Source of the DNA: Acanthopleura granulata
Lineage: Eukaryota > Mollusca > Polyplacophora > Chitonida > Chitonidae
Length of the DNA stretch: 64,000 nucleotides
Reading direction: 5' to 3'
Assembly (NCBI GenBank): GCA_016165875.1
Contig: JABBOT010000015.1
Coordinates: 173,394-237,393, forward strand
How positions within the stretch are numbered: the first letter of the stretch is position 1; each line of letters opens with the position of its first letter. A program made the position numbers and the translations under genes. Positions 1-12,900 of this stretch are shown here, piece after piece. The notes beneath the pieces were generated by a model. The model worked only from the letters and a program-made list of their open reading frames with translations. It had not been told where the DNA came from and ran no database searches.

Positions 1-429
1 ATATATCGTCGTCACTGAGACACACCTGTGTGGACTTTGATTCACAGGCAATTTGTTACTTGCCCTTCTCCGTTGTTAATCACACAACTGAGACATATTC
101 ACCATTTATATGCCTGTAATGGGTGTTGTATATAATTTCATAAATTACGAATAATATGGTGGCGTATACTACGATTACAATGGGGGCTATCTCTTGTAGA
201 CTTTGTGGGCGCTTGATTGGACTCTGGCTACCTAGACCGTGCACTTTCGAGTACTCGGCGACAGGAAGAGGAAACGAGTAAGATCAATCAGTACAGCAGA
301 GGATGTTCACATTAGATGCAGAAGACACCTGTCTTCAGCAAATACCCTCATTCTCTTTTACGAAACATACCTATTGTAGAAGAGGAAAAGAAACAAGCAA
401 GCATATTCACAGCAATTATCACAACAAAA
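1..429. other. Intergenic, no feature seen
   Basis: AT-rich sequence with no open reading frame of note and no repeat that I could match elsewhere in the window. Confidence 0.5.
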
Positions 430-720
430 ATGGGTTGATGTGTCAAACCTAGGCGTCAAAACCGACATCGTATACCAGCCGTCAACCAAAATGGGCGTTC
501 CGGGTCAATAATCGCAAGACCAGTTTCCGAAAACGTCAAATAACACAAACGCTCCCTCCCCCCAAGGTATATAAATATAAAAATTAGGACGAATTCATGC
601 TAAGAAAAGCTGTCTACAGTTTTCAATGATGATGACAAGGCGCAATGAATGTTCTATAGACGGGTGAATAAAGTATCCATCCATCAACTGTGTACCATTA
701 GTACCAAAGGCACTTTTCAA
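430..720 (+). repeat. Dispersed repeat X, copy 1
   Basis: About 290 bp that recurs at 17350-17640 (plus) and, inverted, at 36060-36440. Shared landmarks are 'gtataccagccgtcaacca', 'aataatcgcaagaccagttt', 'aaattaggacg' and 'gtgtaccatt'. The other two copies lie at the outer, upstream edges of bHLH units, whereas this one has no bHLH gene next to it. The copies are diverged with small indels. No coding potential is shared between copies, so this is annotated as a non-coding dispersed repeat. Confidence 0.75.
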
Positions 721-1584
721 GTTGCATTTCATACGTATCAGCCAGTTGTGCAAAACAATTTCTGACATACATCCAATTTGAAATTCAGTATTTGAACTTT
801 TGTGGGGCCTTCAGGAGTTAGAATTTTAACAACTTAAATGTATGAAATTGTCAAGTTCTAGTTCCAAAGACTGTGCAATGTGATAACGTTTATTAACTTT
901 GACTTAAGGAAAAAACGATTTATGGGACCCAGAGACCCGGTAGAGTATTTACCGAATAACAAACAATACACAGATAGTGCATACCGTGAGATTGTCTATG
1001 AGAAATTGTGAGCTCGAGAGAATGATGTTCAACGAGTGCGGAGCACGACGCGTTGAAGATCTCTTCTCTCGACCTCACAATTTTTCTTACACAATCCCAC
1101 GACATGCGCTACATGTTTTATTATATCGAAAGAAAGATGAAAACAAAAAGGAAAAGATGTGATATACTTTGCCGAAGCCCTAAATTGCTGGACTTCTACG
1201 CCGTTTCTGTGTGAAAAAAACCATTATCTGACTGTTTACCTTATCAGCAAGTTGGCGTTAGAGAGCTGACAAAGGGAGACAAACTTCAAGAATAGCTCAC
1301 CAGACCGCTATCGGCGCGTAATCGTTATACAGTGCCTTACGACCGTTGTACATCATGTTTGGCCGAATATCATGTAACCATGTATTGACCAATGGAAACC
1401 AAATATTACCCTGTGAGGTATAATAATAATGTATACACTTAAGGTAGAGGAATACATAAGTCATAGGAAGTCAGACTCTTGTCTTCAATGATTGCTTTCC
1501 TTATTTATTTGGTTTCAACGCCGAACTCAGTGAACTTTTCTCTCATACCAAGGCGATCAGTTTTGAGTGAAGTAAACCACTGAC
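721..1584. other. Intergenic, no feature seen
   Basis: AT-rich; only short random open frames. Nothing recognised. Confidence 0.5.
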
Positions 1585-1872
1585 CTTTGGCAACTTTTAT
1601 GTTACGTGATAGCGTGGAGAGTTGTTTTCTGGGCATTCCCTGTACTTATGTTGTCGAATCAGGTCAAACTGGCTTCCTCTTCGGTCGTAGGTGAGAAGGT
1701 TCGCCAGCAGCCTGCGGATGGTCTTAGGTTTCCCCGGTTCTCAGCTCGGTTACATTCCACCATAATGCTGGCCTCGGTTGCACAAGTGAAATTTTCTTGA
1801 CTAGGGCGTAAATCATTAATCAAATAAATAAACAAATAAAGAAAGAAAGAAAGAAAGAAATATACAAGGAAA
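1585..1872 (+). repeat. SINE-like element (tail family 1)
   Basis: Body of the family whose plus-strand form runs from a tRNA-like head through 'cctgcggatggtc' and 'aagtgaaat' to a T/A-rich tail of AAAT units. This copy and the inverted one at 6335-6590 share an unusual 5' part, including 'agagttgttttctggacat'-like sequence, in place of the normal head, and are very similar along their length. They therefore represent one chimeric subfamily. The tail here continues into a GAAA-rich stretch. Confidence 0.8.
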
Positions 1873-2514
1873 TAAAACATAGAAAAATAAAAAATCTTTA
1901 TTTATCATATCTTATTTCTTTCATTTATTTCACCTATGCACGTTTGCAATAATTTATTTGAAGTTACTTCCAGTGTGTTTATAACATCCCAATCTTAGAT
2001 ATAATTTACATGATATAAAGGTAGATATAGTATGGTGCATACGCAAATTGTTACACTGGTATAAAGAAACCGAATAAAGAGAAATGAAGAGCTTCTGGTC
2101 ATCTACACACTTAACGAGATCCACACTAAAAATGCACTCTTCCATCTTAATTGGAGATCAATTTATTCAGCTAACTGGCGCCTTCATTCTACAGGTATAT
2201 AGCAATAAACTTAGCGATTGCTACAGAAGGATAACACTGGAGATTCACACCTGCACACTGCTGATTGCTCGATTTGTCCGTAATAAAATCGCCCGCGGGT
2301 AACATTCTTGTAATTTTGTGTGTGGTTGAGCGTGTGCATGTATGACGTATGTAACCCTTTGGGAAAGCAGCGTTAGTTAATTGAACATGAATTAATTGAA
2401 AACAAATATAATTAATTACAGATATAAATTAATTAATAAATTAATCAATCAACCGATCATTGTATTATTTATTTACGTCGTACTTTCCACGTACACGCCT
2501 ATGCTATGGCATGG
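1873..2514. other. Intergenic, AT-rich
   Basis: Strongly AT-rich; contains a stretch of repeated 'attaattaa'-type sequence near 2390-2450. No gene recognised. Confidence 0.5.
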
Positions 2515-2850
2515 GTTATGTATGAATGAATGCTTGGGTGTTACGCCGTTCTCAACAATCTTTCAGCCATATGACGACGATGAGTCCAAAGGATGTACAT
2601 ATGTATAAATTTCTTCTTGTGGCAAGGCGAGTCCATGACGCCGTCACTAGAACATCATGTATGATGCCAAAGGCATCAGATATGACACCCCACCAATCAC
2701 ATTATACTAACACGACCAGTCCGGTTTCCATGATCTAAACTGTCAGTGCTGAGCTAGGCAGCATCAGGTATATTTTTTATTCCTTGACCTTGGATTGATC
2801 CAGGATCTCCCAACCTCAAGGCGGACGCTCTAATCACCATTGCACCTATG
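2515..2850 (+). repeat. SINE-like element (family 2)
   Basis: Begins 'gaatgcttgggtgttacgcc' and passes through 'catatgacgacgatgagtcc', 'gacaccccaccaatcacatt' and 'gaccagtccggtttcc' to the end 'aaggcggacgctctaa'. It is alignable with 27025-27390, 33190-33780 and 34675-35040. The pattern is one I associate with molluscan genomes (inference). It has no coding capacity. Confidence 0.75.
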
Positions 2851-3744
2851 CAGTTTAAGGTGATAATCAACTAAGCAATGATACAGCTTTGGAAAATACA
2901 TCGTTTACAGCCATTTTAGGCCAGCTCACAGCGCTCTGAATAGCTCAACTGACGTATACATTCGGGGATATAAAATTCGAGGGTACAAAGTGTAAACAGG
3001 CTTCAGGGTGGGGTGCCACTACCACAAATATCTCAGGGCACACCTTTTAAGGCTGGCCGTTCGGGCGTGAGGGAATTCCTTTATCGAGATGTGGGCCTTA
3101 AATTAGACGTCTTTGTAACAATTGGACCAGGATGTCCTCAACCTGCACTCAGGAGCATTTCACGCCTGGGCGGAGACCATATCATCAATGCCCCTGAAAG
3201 CAGGTGCCGGGATCACACCCCGCTCTCTGTAGAGGGTGCAGCGAGGTCTGCCCATTCATGCCTGCCATCCATCGCGCCATCAGAGCCCACTTGCGAGGCC
3301 AGCCGACGTTACAAGGCTTGAGACCCAGTGCTCTCACAGCGAGTTGAAGCACCGCCTACCTGGGTCTTGCTGAGGCGGGAAGAAGTTGTTCACACAAATG
3401 CATTCATATTGATTTACACGGTCCAAGGACTAAATAAACTCTCTCAGCGAGCAGATAAGCTGAAAACTTCATAACGGTTGCAGAAGCCAGCCGGGTAATA
3501 AAATCCCGTAAATAAATGATTATTACATTGTGGGTAGCAATTGCTACTCCTTGTGTAACATTATTACATTATGGGCAGGAGGCGCTGCATTGCACTGCGG
3601 GCAATCGTTATCCATTTGGTAGCCTTTATGTTATAACATGTATAGATTACTTGTACACTGATACATTTATGTCAATGGAATATGTTCAGATAAGTTAACA
3701 TCTGCGCAGAATTTGCTTCCAACGAATGTGGAATGTTTCATTTC
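2851..3744. other. Intergenic; GC-richer patch at 3000-3340
   Basis: Holds a 102-codon open frame from a GTG at 3013 within a locally GC-rich patch. It has no ATG start, no splice evidence and no recognisable domain, so it is not called a gene; the patch may be an old repeat. The rest shows nothing. Confidence 0.4.
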
Positions 3745-4428
3745 ATTGTTATACATCACCATGACCGATAGGGTATGGAACAATCAATCACGAGAAATTC
3801 CATGTCCTGTGTCAAGGTCTTTATTATACATCACCATGACCTATAGGGTATGGAACAAACAATCACAAGAAATTCCAAGTCCTGTGTCAAGGTCTTTATT
3901 ATACATCACCATGACCTATAGGGTATGGAACAAACAATCACAAGAAATTCCAAGTCCTGTGTCAAGGTCTTTATTATACATCACCATGACCTATAGGTTA
4001 TGGAACAAACAATCACAAGAAATTCCATGTCCTGTGTCAAGGCCTTTATTATACATCACCATGACCTATAGGTTATGGAACAAACAATCACGAGAAATTC
4101 CATGTCCTGTGTCAAGGCCTTTATTATACATCACCATGATCTATAGGGTATGGAACAAACAATCACAAGAAATTCCATGTCCTGTGTCAAGGTCTTTATT
4201 ATACATCACCATGACCTATAGGTTATGGAACAAACAATCACGAGAAATTCCATGTCCTGTGTCAAGGCCTTTATTATACATCACCATGATCTATAGGGTG
4301 TGGAACAAACAATCACAAGAAATTCCATGGCCTGTGTCAAGGTCCTTATTATACATCACCATGACCTATAGGTTATGGAACAAACAATCACAAGAAATTC
4401 CATGTCCTGTGTCAAGGCCTTTATTAAA
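3745..4428 (+). repeat. 75-bp minisatellite, about nine copies
   Basis: A tandem array with period 75 bp; each unit contains 'tatacatcaccatgacctat', then 'gtatggaacaaacaatcac' and 'cctgtgtcaagg'. Because 75 is divisible by three and one frame lacks stops, the array forms a 257-codon open frame of 25-residue repeats. Most differences between units would change the amino acid (C/S/W, S/P, V/L, Q/R, T/I), and few are silent. This argues against a conserved protein. The repeat ends cleanly near 4425 in unrelated sequence. Confidence 0.9.
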
Positions 4429-4429
4429 A

Positions 4430-6334
4430 AATAACTTACATGTAGTGCAGAAATGTATTCCTGTGGTATTGTTTTATATTAGTTGATTTGATTATATCCT
4501 TGTGCTTTATCTTAGTTTCCCCATTTCCATGCATCTCTACACACGAAGTCACGTCAGACATGACGCTATAAACAGCTGTGCCTGAGCAACTACTTAGTGT
4601 ATCCCTAATTTCTCAATCACAAACAACAAGTGCAAACTGGTTAATTGTGGTAAACGGTGAACATTCATGTTTTTTTTTCTCTAAAGCTTACAATCTGATC
4701 CTACCAGATAAAATCAGGAGACTGGGCTAAAAACGTATCAAACTTACCGGAGTGACGGCTGATCATTCACTGATCCCATGTGAATGCTAGGGTGTGTCAT
4801 TATGGGTATCTCTTTGCAACGTTCAGAGAGATACATGCACCAGGGCATGCACAATGTAGTACATATTACATAACTGACAAACAGATAACTAATTATCACA
4901 CAATTATGCAATAATATTACATTATAACTAGCAAGTTTTACCTATAGCTTAACCATTTTATGACGAGATTTTATTACAGAATGGGCGTCCACAAAAATAC
5001 ACGGATACAAATTCAAATATATACAAATTAAGCGTGATTAAAAGCACTGTGAAAAGTAAGATGGACACACGGGAATATATGTTTGTAAGGTTTTAGAACC
5101 TGTACAAATAGATAGGAGGCTATTTATTTTCGAGTGTAGCACCAAGATTTCCTTATCGCCTGCAGAAAATTCATAAAGCAGAACAAATGAAAATTATATT
5201 CCAATTAAAAATTCGAAATACAGCAAAAAGACTAAGCCGCGTGAGGGAAATCTCACATAGGCACTTCCTATTTCACATCAAACTTTGTTTGAGGTAACAT
5301 ACATTTTAATATGACTTCTTTGTTGATGTAAAAGAACACGTTAAAATAGCTACATTTGGTGCATTTGAGTCTATACTACAGTATCCCAACCGAATTAGAA
5401 GCCATGCAATATTACTTATTATTGATATTGTAAAAGATATTTTGAGCAACAAGTCATTTTCCTTCAACCATAGATACTAGCCTGCATACAAATATTTGTG
5501 ACATGGCTACCGTTGGCAGAAGTGTTTCTTGAAATAAATCTCTGTGAAACATTTTCTCCCAAATTAAATAAGTAAATCTGATAAAAACTTTAAAAGCCAG
5601 AGTTACCGTTACCTTGAGGACGGCTATGTTCCCGCAATCAGAAAAAGACCAATCAGTGATACCTTTACGGTAACCCATAGAGGTGTAAATCGCTACCATA
5701 AGCATTTTAGTGAGATTTTAGAGTGAAACCCTACATGGAGTTAAACTGACAAGAGGCCGGATTTCATCGGTTACGTGTGACCATTTCTCTCTCTGCTGCC
5801 GGCGCTCTGGCTGCAGCCTGCATGTATGTTGTGATCTTTTCACGTTGATTGCTTGTCAAATTGTTCTACATAAGCCATACATGGAAAGCTAGTCACCATA
5901 GACGTGGATAAAGCGTGTTCGGGTATTGGTCTGAGCAATTTGAGGTCATATGTTAAGATGTGTGGCTGGCGGCTTCCACACTGTCGTGAAATCGTGCATT
6001 TGTTATTACCACTACCTGGAAAACATGAATCCTTCGTACTACATATGTGTCAAAAGGAAGGACTGTAGATCGGTTGAAAAAGAAACTCACTTTGGTACAA
6101 TATAAATGTCCACTCTGGATCAGAAGTCTTGTCACTTTCTTGCCTATTTACGTTCTCGTTAGTAGAAAAGAACCCCACCTGGCCAATGTCTGTTATGTAT
6201 ACATTGACAACTTTTCTCACAAGAAACCCGTCCGGTTACCAAGAGTATTAAACCAACTCTGTCTGTTCTTGAGTATTCTTATGACGATATATGTCATTCC
6301 TATTGACATAGAATGTAAATCTTGAACGCTTGAA
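4430..6334. other. Intergenic, no feature seen
   Basis: AT-rich; the open frames at 5454-5705 and 6047-6325 have no recognisable domain, codon bias or splice context. Nothing called. Confidence 0.5.
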
Positions 6335-6590
6335 TTTATTTATTTATTTACTTATTTGGTTATTGTTTTACGCCCTAGTCAAGAAAATTTCACTTGTGCA
6401 ACCGAGGCCAGCATTATGGTGGAATGTAACCGAGCTGAGAACGGGGGAAACCTAAGACCATCCGCAGGCTGCTGGCGAACCCTCTCACCTACGACCAAAG
6501 AGGAAGCCAGCTTGACCTGCTTCGACAACAGAAGTACAGGGAATGTCCAGAAAACAACTCTCCACGCTGTCATTTAGCACAATAACAATG
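6335..6590 (-). repeat. SINE-like element (family 1, chimeric subfamily)
   Basis: Inverted partner of the copy at 1585-1872. It starts on the plus strand with the tail ('tttatttatttatttacttatttgg'-like AT run), then 'cttgtgcaaccgaggccag' and 'agaccatccgcaggctgctgg', ending in the same non-canonical 5' segment as its partner. High similarity over about 200 bp suggests relatively recent copies of one master. Confidence 0.8.
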
Positions 6591-7036
6591 AATGCTCACT
6601 CTCTTTAAAGCTCTGTTTTCACAAAGCAGGTATGAATAGAGCGACAACGACTCGTCAGGAAGGTAGTAAAATACCTAATTTAGACCCGGAGATTTCCTCT
6701 GGATTAGGTTTCCTCTTGCCTTAGTTCAGCTTCCTCCAACCAGAAAATTCGTAGATGTCAAACATTAATGAGTACGGAGTTAAATACCATGCAATCAAGT
6801 GAACGTAGAGACGCCGGAAGAGGTCCAAGCAAATCCATGAGCCTGCATCGTGACGAATATACCGAGAATGACATATCACGGTGACTTTTCACTTTTGCTT
6901 CGTAATTGTTTACTATGTTACTTTCTTACAAGGCATATGTTCTGTGAGAAAGCCAGAAAGTAACACCGAATACACGTAACTGTCGATCAAACCTCGCACA
7001 ACATCATTCAGAAATACACAATTCTACATACTACCC
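6591..7036. other. Intergenic, no feature seen
   Basis: Nothing recognised. Confidence 0.5.
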
Positions 7037-7245
7037 AGCTTTTATTTATCTATATATTTATTTATTTGGTAATGTACTCAAGCCAGCATCATGTTGGGGG
7101 GAAACCGGGCAGAGCCCGGGGAAAACCCACGACCATCCGTAGGTTGCTGGCAGACCTTCCCACGTACAGCGGAACAGGAAGCCAGCATGAGCTAGATTTG
7201 AACTCACAGCGACCGCATTGGTGGGCTTTTATAATAAGAGTACGA
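7037..7245 (-). repeat. SINE-like element (family 1)
   Basis: On the plus strand: AT-rich tail, 'aaaccgggcagagcccgg', 'acccacgaccatccgtagg', 'gccagcatgagctag' and 'gaactcacagcgaccgc'. The last is the complement of a tRNA-like B box region ('gagttcaa'-type). The head end is truncated near 7245. Confidence 0.85.
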
Positions 7246-9808
7246 CAAAAGCCAGGACACAAGAATAAAGGCTTTTTATGAGTCGCCTTCACAAAACGTT
7301 TGGAATGCAACCGCCGACTACGAGAATAGGCCACAAGGCGACGTGATTTGCGTCAAAATTTAGTATTAAACTGATTTAAGAAAGTTGATAAGTCAGCTAA
7401 GGATTTAAAGAAACTCTATCTAACAGACATGTACCACAGTCCGTTTGTACAAATTTATACACACAATTAGATTTGAATGTTTAGAGTATGCATGGTGCGA
7501 CGCATTCGTGTATAATGAAAGACTGTTTAGGTCTACTGCCATGGTACATAATCTACCGTCAAGCTAGGGTTTCGGTATATTTCAACTCTGCATGTCTTCT
7601 ACACACCGATCAGAAAGCTTCGCCCTCTCATACTCAGAAAAATATAATTTCAGTTAGTGTGAATCTGTGGGAGAAATTTATTGCACGATATTTCCCTATG
7701 CTTTCTCTCATTCGACAGGTATACCGACCCGTTTATAAAAGACATTCCATTCAAAGGTAACAGGTAGTATACACATGAAATATAGAGTCCCTGTGTGAGG
7801 AGTGATTTTTTTGTCCATACAAACTTTGTGTATAGAACAACACAGGATACGGTCGACTTCACGTCATTCAAGAGCAAATCTGTCCCTATACAGGACCTTA
7901 TATAAGTGGTGGCAGTGAATCATAAGGGGCATTTGTCTCCCGTACATTGACATAGTCGTTTGTGAACTTGCACACGCCCTCATTTCACTAAGATTCAAAG
8001 CCTGCTTTCGTCCCCGAAAACAAGGCCATTCCGCAGGATGGGCGAGCTCCGTCGTCGTGTATGCACCGAGTACATAATGTGGCTTTTTAAATGCCACCAT
8101 TTCCCATATACCTTTTAGAGAACATACAAAATGGAGTCTGGCCAACTTAAACCACAGAATAGGAGGGAAAAAAATAGATATAGCTCTGAATTTCTGAATG
8201 TTGGTGTTCATCCGTAAACCGAGCGTTTCATCTATTTTTGCCCCTTTTCTAGTTTTTGTTCTTGTACAGATAGCTGCAGGGTGTGTCTGATGTCTGATGT
8301 CAATTCATGACACCGCTTTCTTACACAGTGTGGACCCTTTGCCTATGCTTGGTAATCTATACATCGCTCTCAACACTTGACGTATTTCTGTGCTTTTTTC
8401 TGTACTTTAACATGTCGCGGTTGGTGTCTGTAGCTGTTCTTTGCACAAGAAAATCCAATCCTTGTCGTCAGATAAAAAAGGAAAGAAAAAAGCCTATGCC
8501 TTCTTTACTTCAGGATAATATTTTTTGTTAATGCACCTAAACTGTCAACAACTCTATTACTGCTCATTGTTCTCAGAATGCCGCTAAGTGACAGTTAGAA
8601 GTCTGCAGTCCCACATATATACACAAAACAGGCAAAGAAATGAGGAATATCAAGCTGTGACATGTTTAATGGTTAATTTTATTTGTTCGATTGGCTTTTA
8701 CGCCATATTTCTACAACAGAATACTGCGCCCCCATGACGACAGTTTACACTGTTGCAAGACGGACAGATGGAAAGCCAGACCTTACCAGACACCGGGCAT
8801 GGTGCGTGACTAGTCTTTCTCTGTAAATTGAAGCCGGTGTTCAGCTCTCGGCAAAGATACTCCTGCTCTCTACCATAACTGTGTCACGTGACACGTGAGT
8901 CCTTCATCTCTACACACTGATATGTCGGACGTCCACTGGAAGGAAAATGCAGTTAGGTTGCTTTTGCTTGTTCATGATGTCAAACTCCATCAACTTCTTT
9001 TCTGGATGAAGACTTCCTTGCTTCATAATTATTACAAAAATCGGTGAAAGGCTGAAAAATGCAGTCTAATGAATCCAGGATGTCTGACAGTGAGCGACAT
9101 TAGTTGTGATCGACATGATTTTAAACCCTATTCCTGCGCCTGAAACCTTTAATTGTTTTTTGTGTAACAAAAGGTTAATAAATGAAGTTTATATTATGTC
9201 TTGTATCCATATGATCACAGTATGACTTCAGGGATCGATGTTAGGAAATTCTACTAAATAATTAAACTATCTAGTCTATTTAGAGAGACAGTAGGATGGT
9301 CTTTGTTACCGCGTTGAATTCCCTCTATACCGCTGTTATTGTAGAACAGATAACTCTCCACAACCGTTATCCACTATTGCATGTCTGTTTGAATAGTAAA
9401 AATGGTTACACATGTGAAAAACTTGGCTACAATTGTGAACAAGAGTTTTCTTAGCTAAAATGTAATTTTCTGTGTAAATCGAGCAACTAAAATTAGTGAT
9501 AAACAGCTCGATAAGGCGCCTAAGGGGCAAGTATATATATAAAAGTGCCCAATAAATCAAAAGAAATTGCATGGCACTAAGGCACCTGGATCATGACAGT
9601 GCACTCCCAAATAACCTCCATGCAAAATATTTTCAACTTACCCTTTTCTACTGAAAGAAAAAGTCAAAAGGAATAAAGACTATACTAGGATAGGTCTCAG
9701 CCACTTTTCAGTACTAAAACCTGTGCTATATCTAGAAAGTGTAATCTCTAATAACGATAATACTGTGACTTAAATTCACTTTGTAAATGACATCTACCAA
9801 TCTGATAC
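7246..9808. other. Intergenic; possible old SINE trace at 8690-8830
   Basis: No gene recognised on either strand. 'tggcttttacgccatattt' at about 8692 may be the start of a highly decayed family-1 SINE. Otherwise AT-rich single-copy-looking sequence. Confidence 0.45.
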
Positions 9809-9990
9809 ATTAGGGGCCTCCCTGTCTCAGTCGGATGACGTTAGCGTTATAGCGCAGCGTTATAAGTCAGAAGCCTATGCGTTCGCTGTGAGTTCAAGCC
9901 CAGCTAATGCATACTGGCATTGCCCGATTTCCTCCCACCTTAATGCTGACCACAGCCGTATAAGTGAAATATTCTAAAGTGCAGCTTAAA
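9809..9990 (+). repeat. SINE-like element (family 1), head present
   Basis: Runs from 'ggggcctccctgtctcagt' (tRNA-like head with A-box-like sequence) through 'gctgtgagttcaagcccag' (B-box-like) to 'gccgtataagtgaaatattct'. The middle is deleted relative to 41590-41872, where the central 'cctgcggatggtcgtggg' is present. Confidence 0.8.
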
Positions 9991-12900
9991 ACATCAATTA
10001 AATTGCGCACGAGATCTTCACTAAATGGAGCACTCGAGATCTTTGTTTAGTAGTGCTCTCTGGACAAATAACTCATGAAAACAACCCGGATACGTGTGCG
10101 CGTGCTTTCTATTCCTTTTTGTCACTATTTCTATGACTATTTTTATTTTTAAAACTGATTTACTCATGAAACTGCTATATCCATCACATAGTCTATTTAT
10201 CAAGGTGGCCTTCTATTCAGGTATTTTGTTTGTCTCTTGTTAAACGCCATATTCAAGAATGTTTATTACACGATGGCGTTCAGTTGTATCATAGTGGGCG
10301 TAGGCAGTGTACATCTGTGTCCTGCCTCTCCTGGAATTTTTCCTTCCATTCTTCCCACTGACTTCATACTGACAAGGTGATTGCTGGGGACCTGAAGTGC
10401 AGTGTCCAAAATTACAAAGTTCGTAATGATGACATTGGAAATCAATTCAACGAATCGATGCCACAATAGTTAAATAAATAAAGAAATAAACATGTATAAA
10501 AAAATAGGAATATGTGTGACTCACACATACATGAATACGCGTATCTGTGAGGACATTAAGCATGTATGCCTGTGAGCCGTAACACCGCTCCCATCCCCGC
10601 CAAAATCCGCATGGATATTGTATGGTGTATTTAGTGCAGAGAGAAAAGCTCCAAAGAGGGCGGTACACCGGGAAGCTGTAGCGGATGTCCACACAGAAAA
10701 TCATGGAGTGTTCAAACATCTGCGTGGCATGTGAAGAGAACACTCCCATGTCTGCTTGACTTATTTAGGAGTATTTTTTTTATTTTCACATAATGTATCT
10801 CTAAAGTATGTTGTACAACTGCAGTCCTTTATCCACCTTTATAACCCATATAAAGGGAATGTCTTATACAGTGCACGAATGACGAAAGTTTGCCCGCACG
10901 CCGGACTGTCATGGTTATTTTTTTTTAATTCTATTTAAGCCAACATTTATACAGCTGATACAATAAAGATTAGGCTATTTTTGGAACTTCAAGCCATCGA
11001 GATCAGTCCCTGTATCAACGCCATTGATTAGTTTACTGAGGAAAACGGCTTCCTGTGTATTATCCAGCAAGTACGTGGGCTGCGTACATGCACGTATATG
11101 AGCCTCATTATCAAAAGGCCGTTGATAAGGTTGAGGGTATCGGTGTCCAGAAGTGCTGGATATAGGACTGTTTATATCCATATTTTCATTCACATATCCC
11201 TCCACCCACCCTCTATAAAATGTCCCGTGAAGAAGCAGTAATGGAAGGTCTTGTGGACAAATCAGCATCTTTTCATTTCTGGTTCACTCTGTTGTGCCCT
11301 AGCTCCGTTTTCCCCTAGGTGATTGAGCCTTGCGCCTAAAATTTGGTACCTTACTGTGTCCACAACCCCTGAACAATTTACGAGTGGCTTCCAAGACAGA
11401 TTTGCCTTCGTTATATAGCTCAAACAGTGTTAAGGCCGACGTTAAACCCCAAGCTCTCCCTCAATCCAAGACAGATTCTTATCAAAGAACTCGCGGTTCT
11501 TTGTCCGGTTTTCGTCAAGTACATTGCTTGTGATCGTCATATAAGTGAGATATTCTGATTACAGCGTACATTACCAATTAAAATATAAAATAAAGTCAAA
11601 ATTGTAAACATACCATGAAGCGGAGAATCACTGAACTATTTGAAATACCGTACTATCAGAGTAACTATGGTGATGTTCACGTGGAGTTTTAATTTCTCCA
11701 TAACGGAAATTCCACTAAGTTTGTAAGTTTGCGTGCGCAATGCAGTGTCAAAGACCAGAGGACATGGTGTAAAGCTGTGGCATCGACGACCACCTAGTCG
11801 TTGGCGAATAGTCACACACACAGTTCATCCGCTACATACATTTTCGACGCCGTAGATTTGGGTTTAATGTTTCATCTGTGTATGTGTCGACGGCGCTTTT
11901 AATTCCCTGATTGTGACAACACAGCATTATGAGTAACTCTATAGACCACTGATGTCTCATAAGTTGCTGTTGCCATCAAGGCATTGTTATAAAGATACTA
12001 CAATCCCTCAGTGTTGAAATGTGGCCAATTTTTTTATTTCACATTCTTAATCTTCATTGTGCTATCTTTCCATTTAAAGATGAAAACCAAATTCGAATTG
12101 TAAATAGCTTTACTTTGACAAAAGGTATAGTATCTTCTGAGCCAAGGCAGTTGTGCTTTCTTAGTTCCCACATATGTTAAAAGAGGGATTAGCTCACTAA
12201 AGGGGATTACTTGCTGTGAACAGATATGCCTGTGGTAAATGTGTATTGCTTCCTGCTATAAGCTGCTCACGGTGGTTTGTGCAGGCTGCTCAAGCAGGCG
12301 TAATAGGTAAAGCAACAACCTTGATTATCCCTACGGATGCAATTGGGGGCGGGAGGGGGGGGGGTTACAAACACATTCTAACAGGTTATGCTCAGAAACT
12401 TTAAGATAAGCCACTAATTTACGATTTCATGAAGCATGATAAGTTTCAAAAATTTAACATAAGTAGGTTGATATGTTTACATTTTAACTGGAGGTGGGAC
12501 AATTCTTGATTAAAATTAATTGGAAAACGAATTAAATTTGTCACACATAATGCTCCAAGAGACATTTTGTTCTTTTTCTCCCTTTCTATTTTGGAGATGG
12601 TTGTGTGATGAAATAATTTTATTTCGGCTTTATTTTTTAACATATTGCTATGAAACTTTGCACACATGTAGGTCAATACGTCAGCTAAAAATTACCCGCC
12701 AAATTGTTGAAATCTTTCCTAGTATTTAAGATATTAGTAAAAGAATATCAAAGTTTCAAACAATTTTTAAATTTTGAAAAGTCTTAACTTTAAATACTCC
12801 CTCGGAACAATCTAAGATAGATAAACATTAAAAACCTGTGGGACCGTTTATAGTTCAAATAGTAAATCATCCACTTGGTCCAGAAAAACTGAAAAATTCT

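Noticed and set aside
3013..3321. 102-codon open frame
   Set aside because: GTG start, no ATG, no domain, no splice sites; local GC-rich patch.
3745..4428. 257-codon repeat protein
   Set aside because: Open frame is explained by a 75-bp minisatellite; unit differences are mostly amino-acid-changing.
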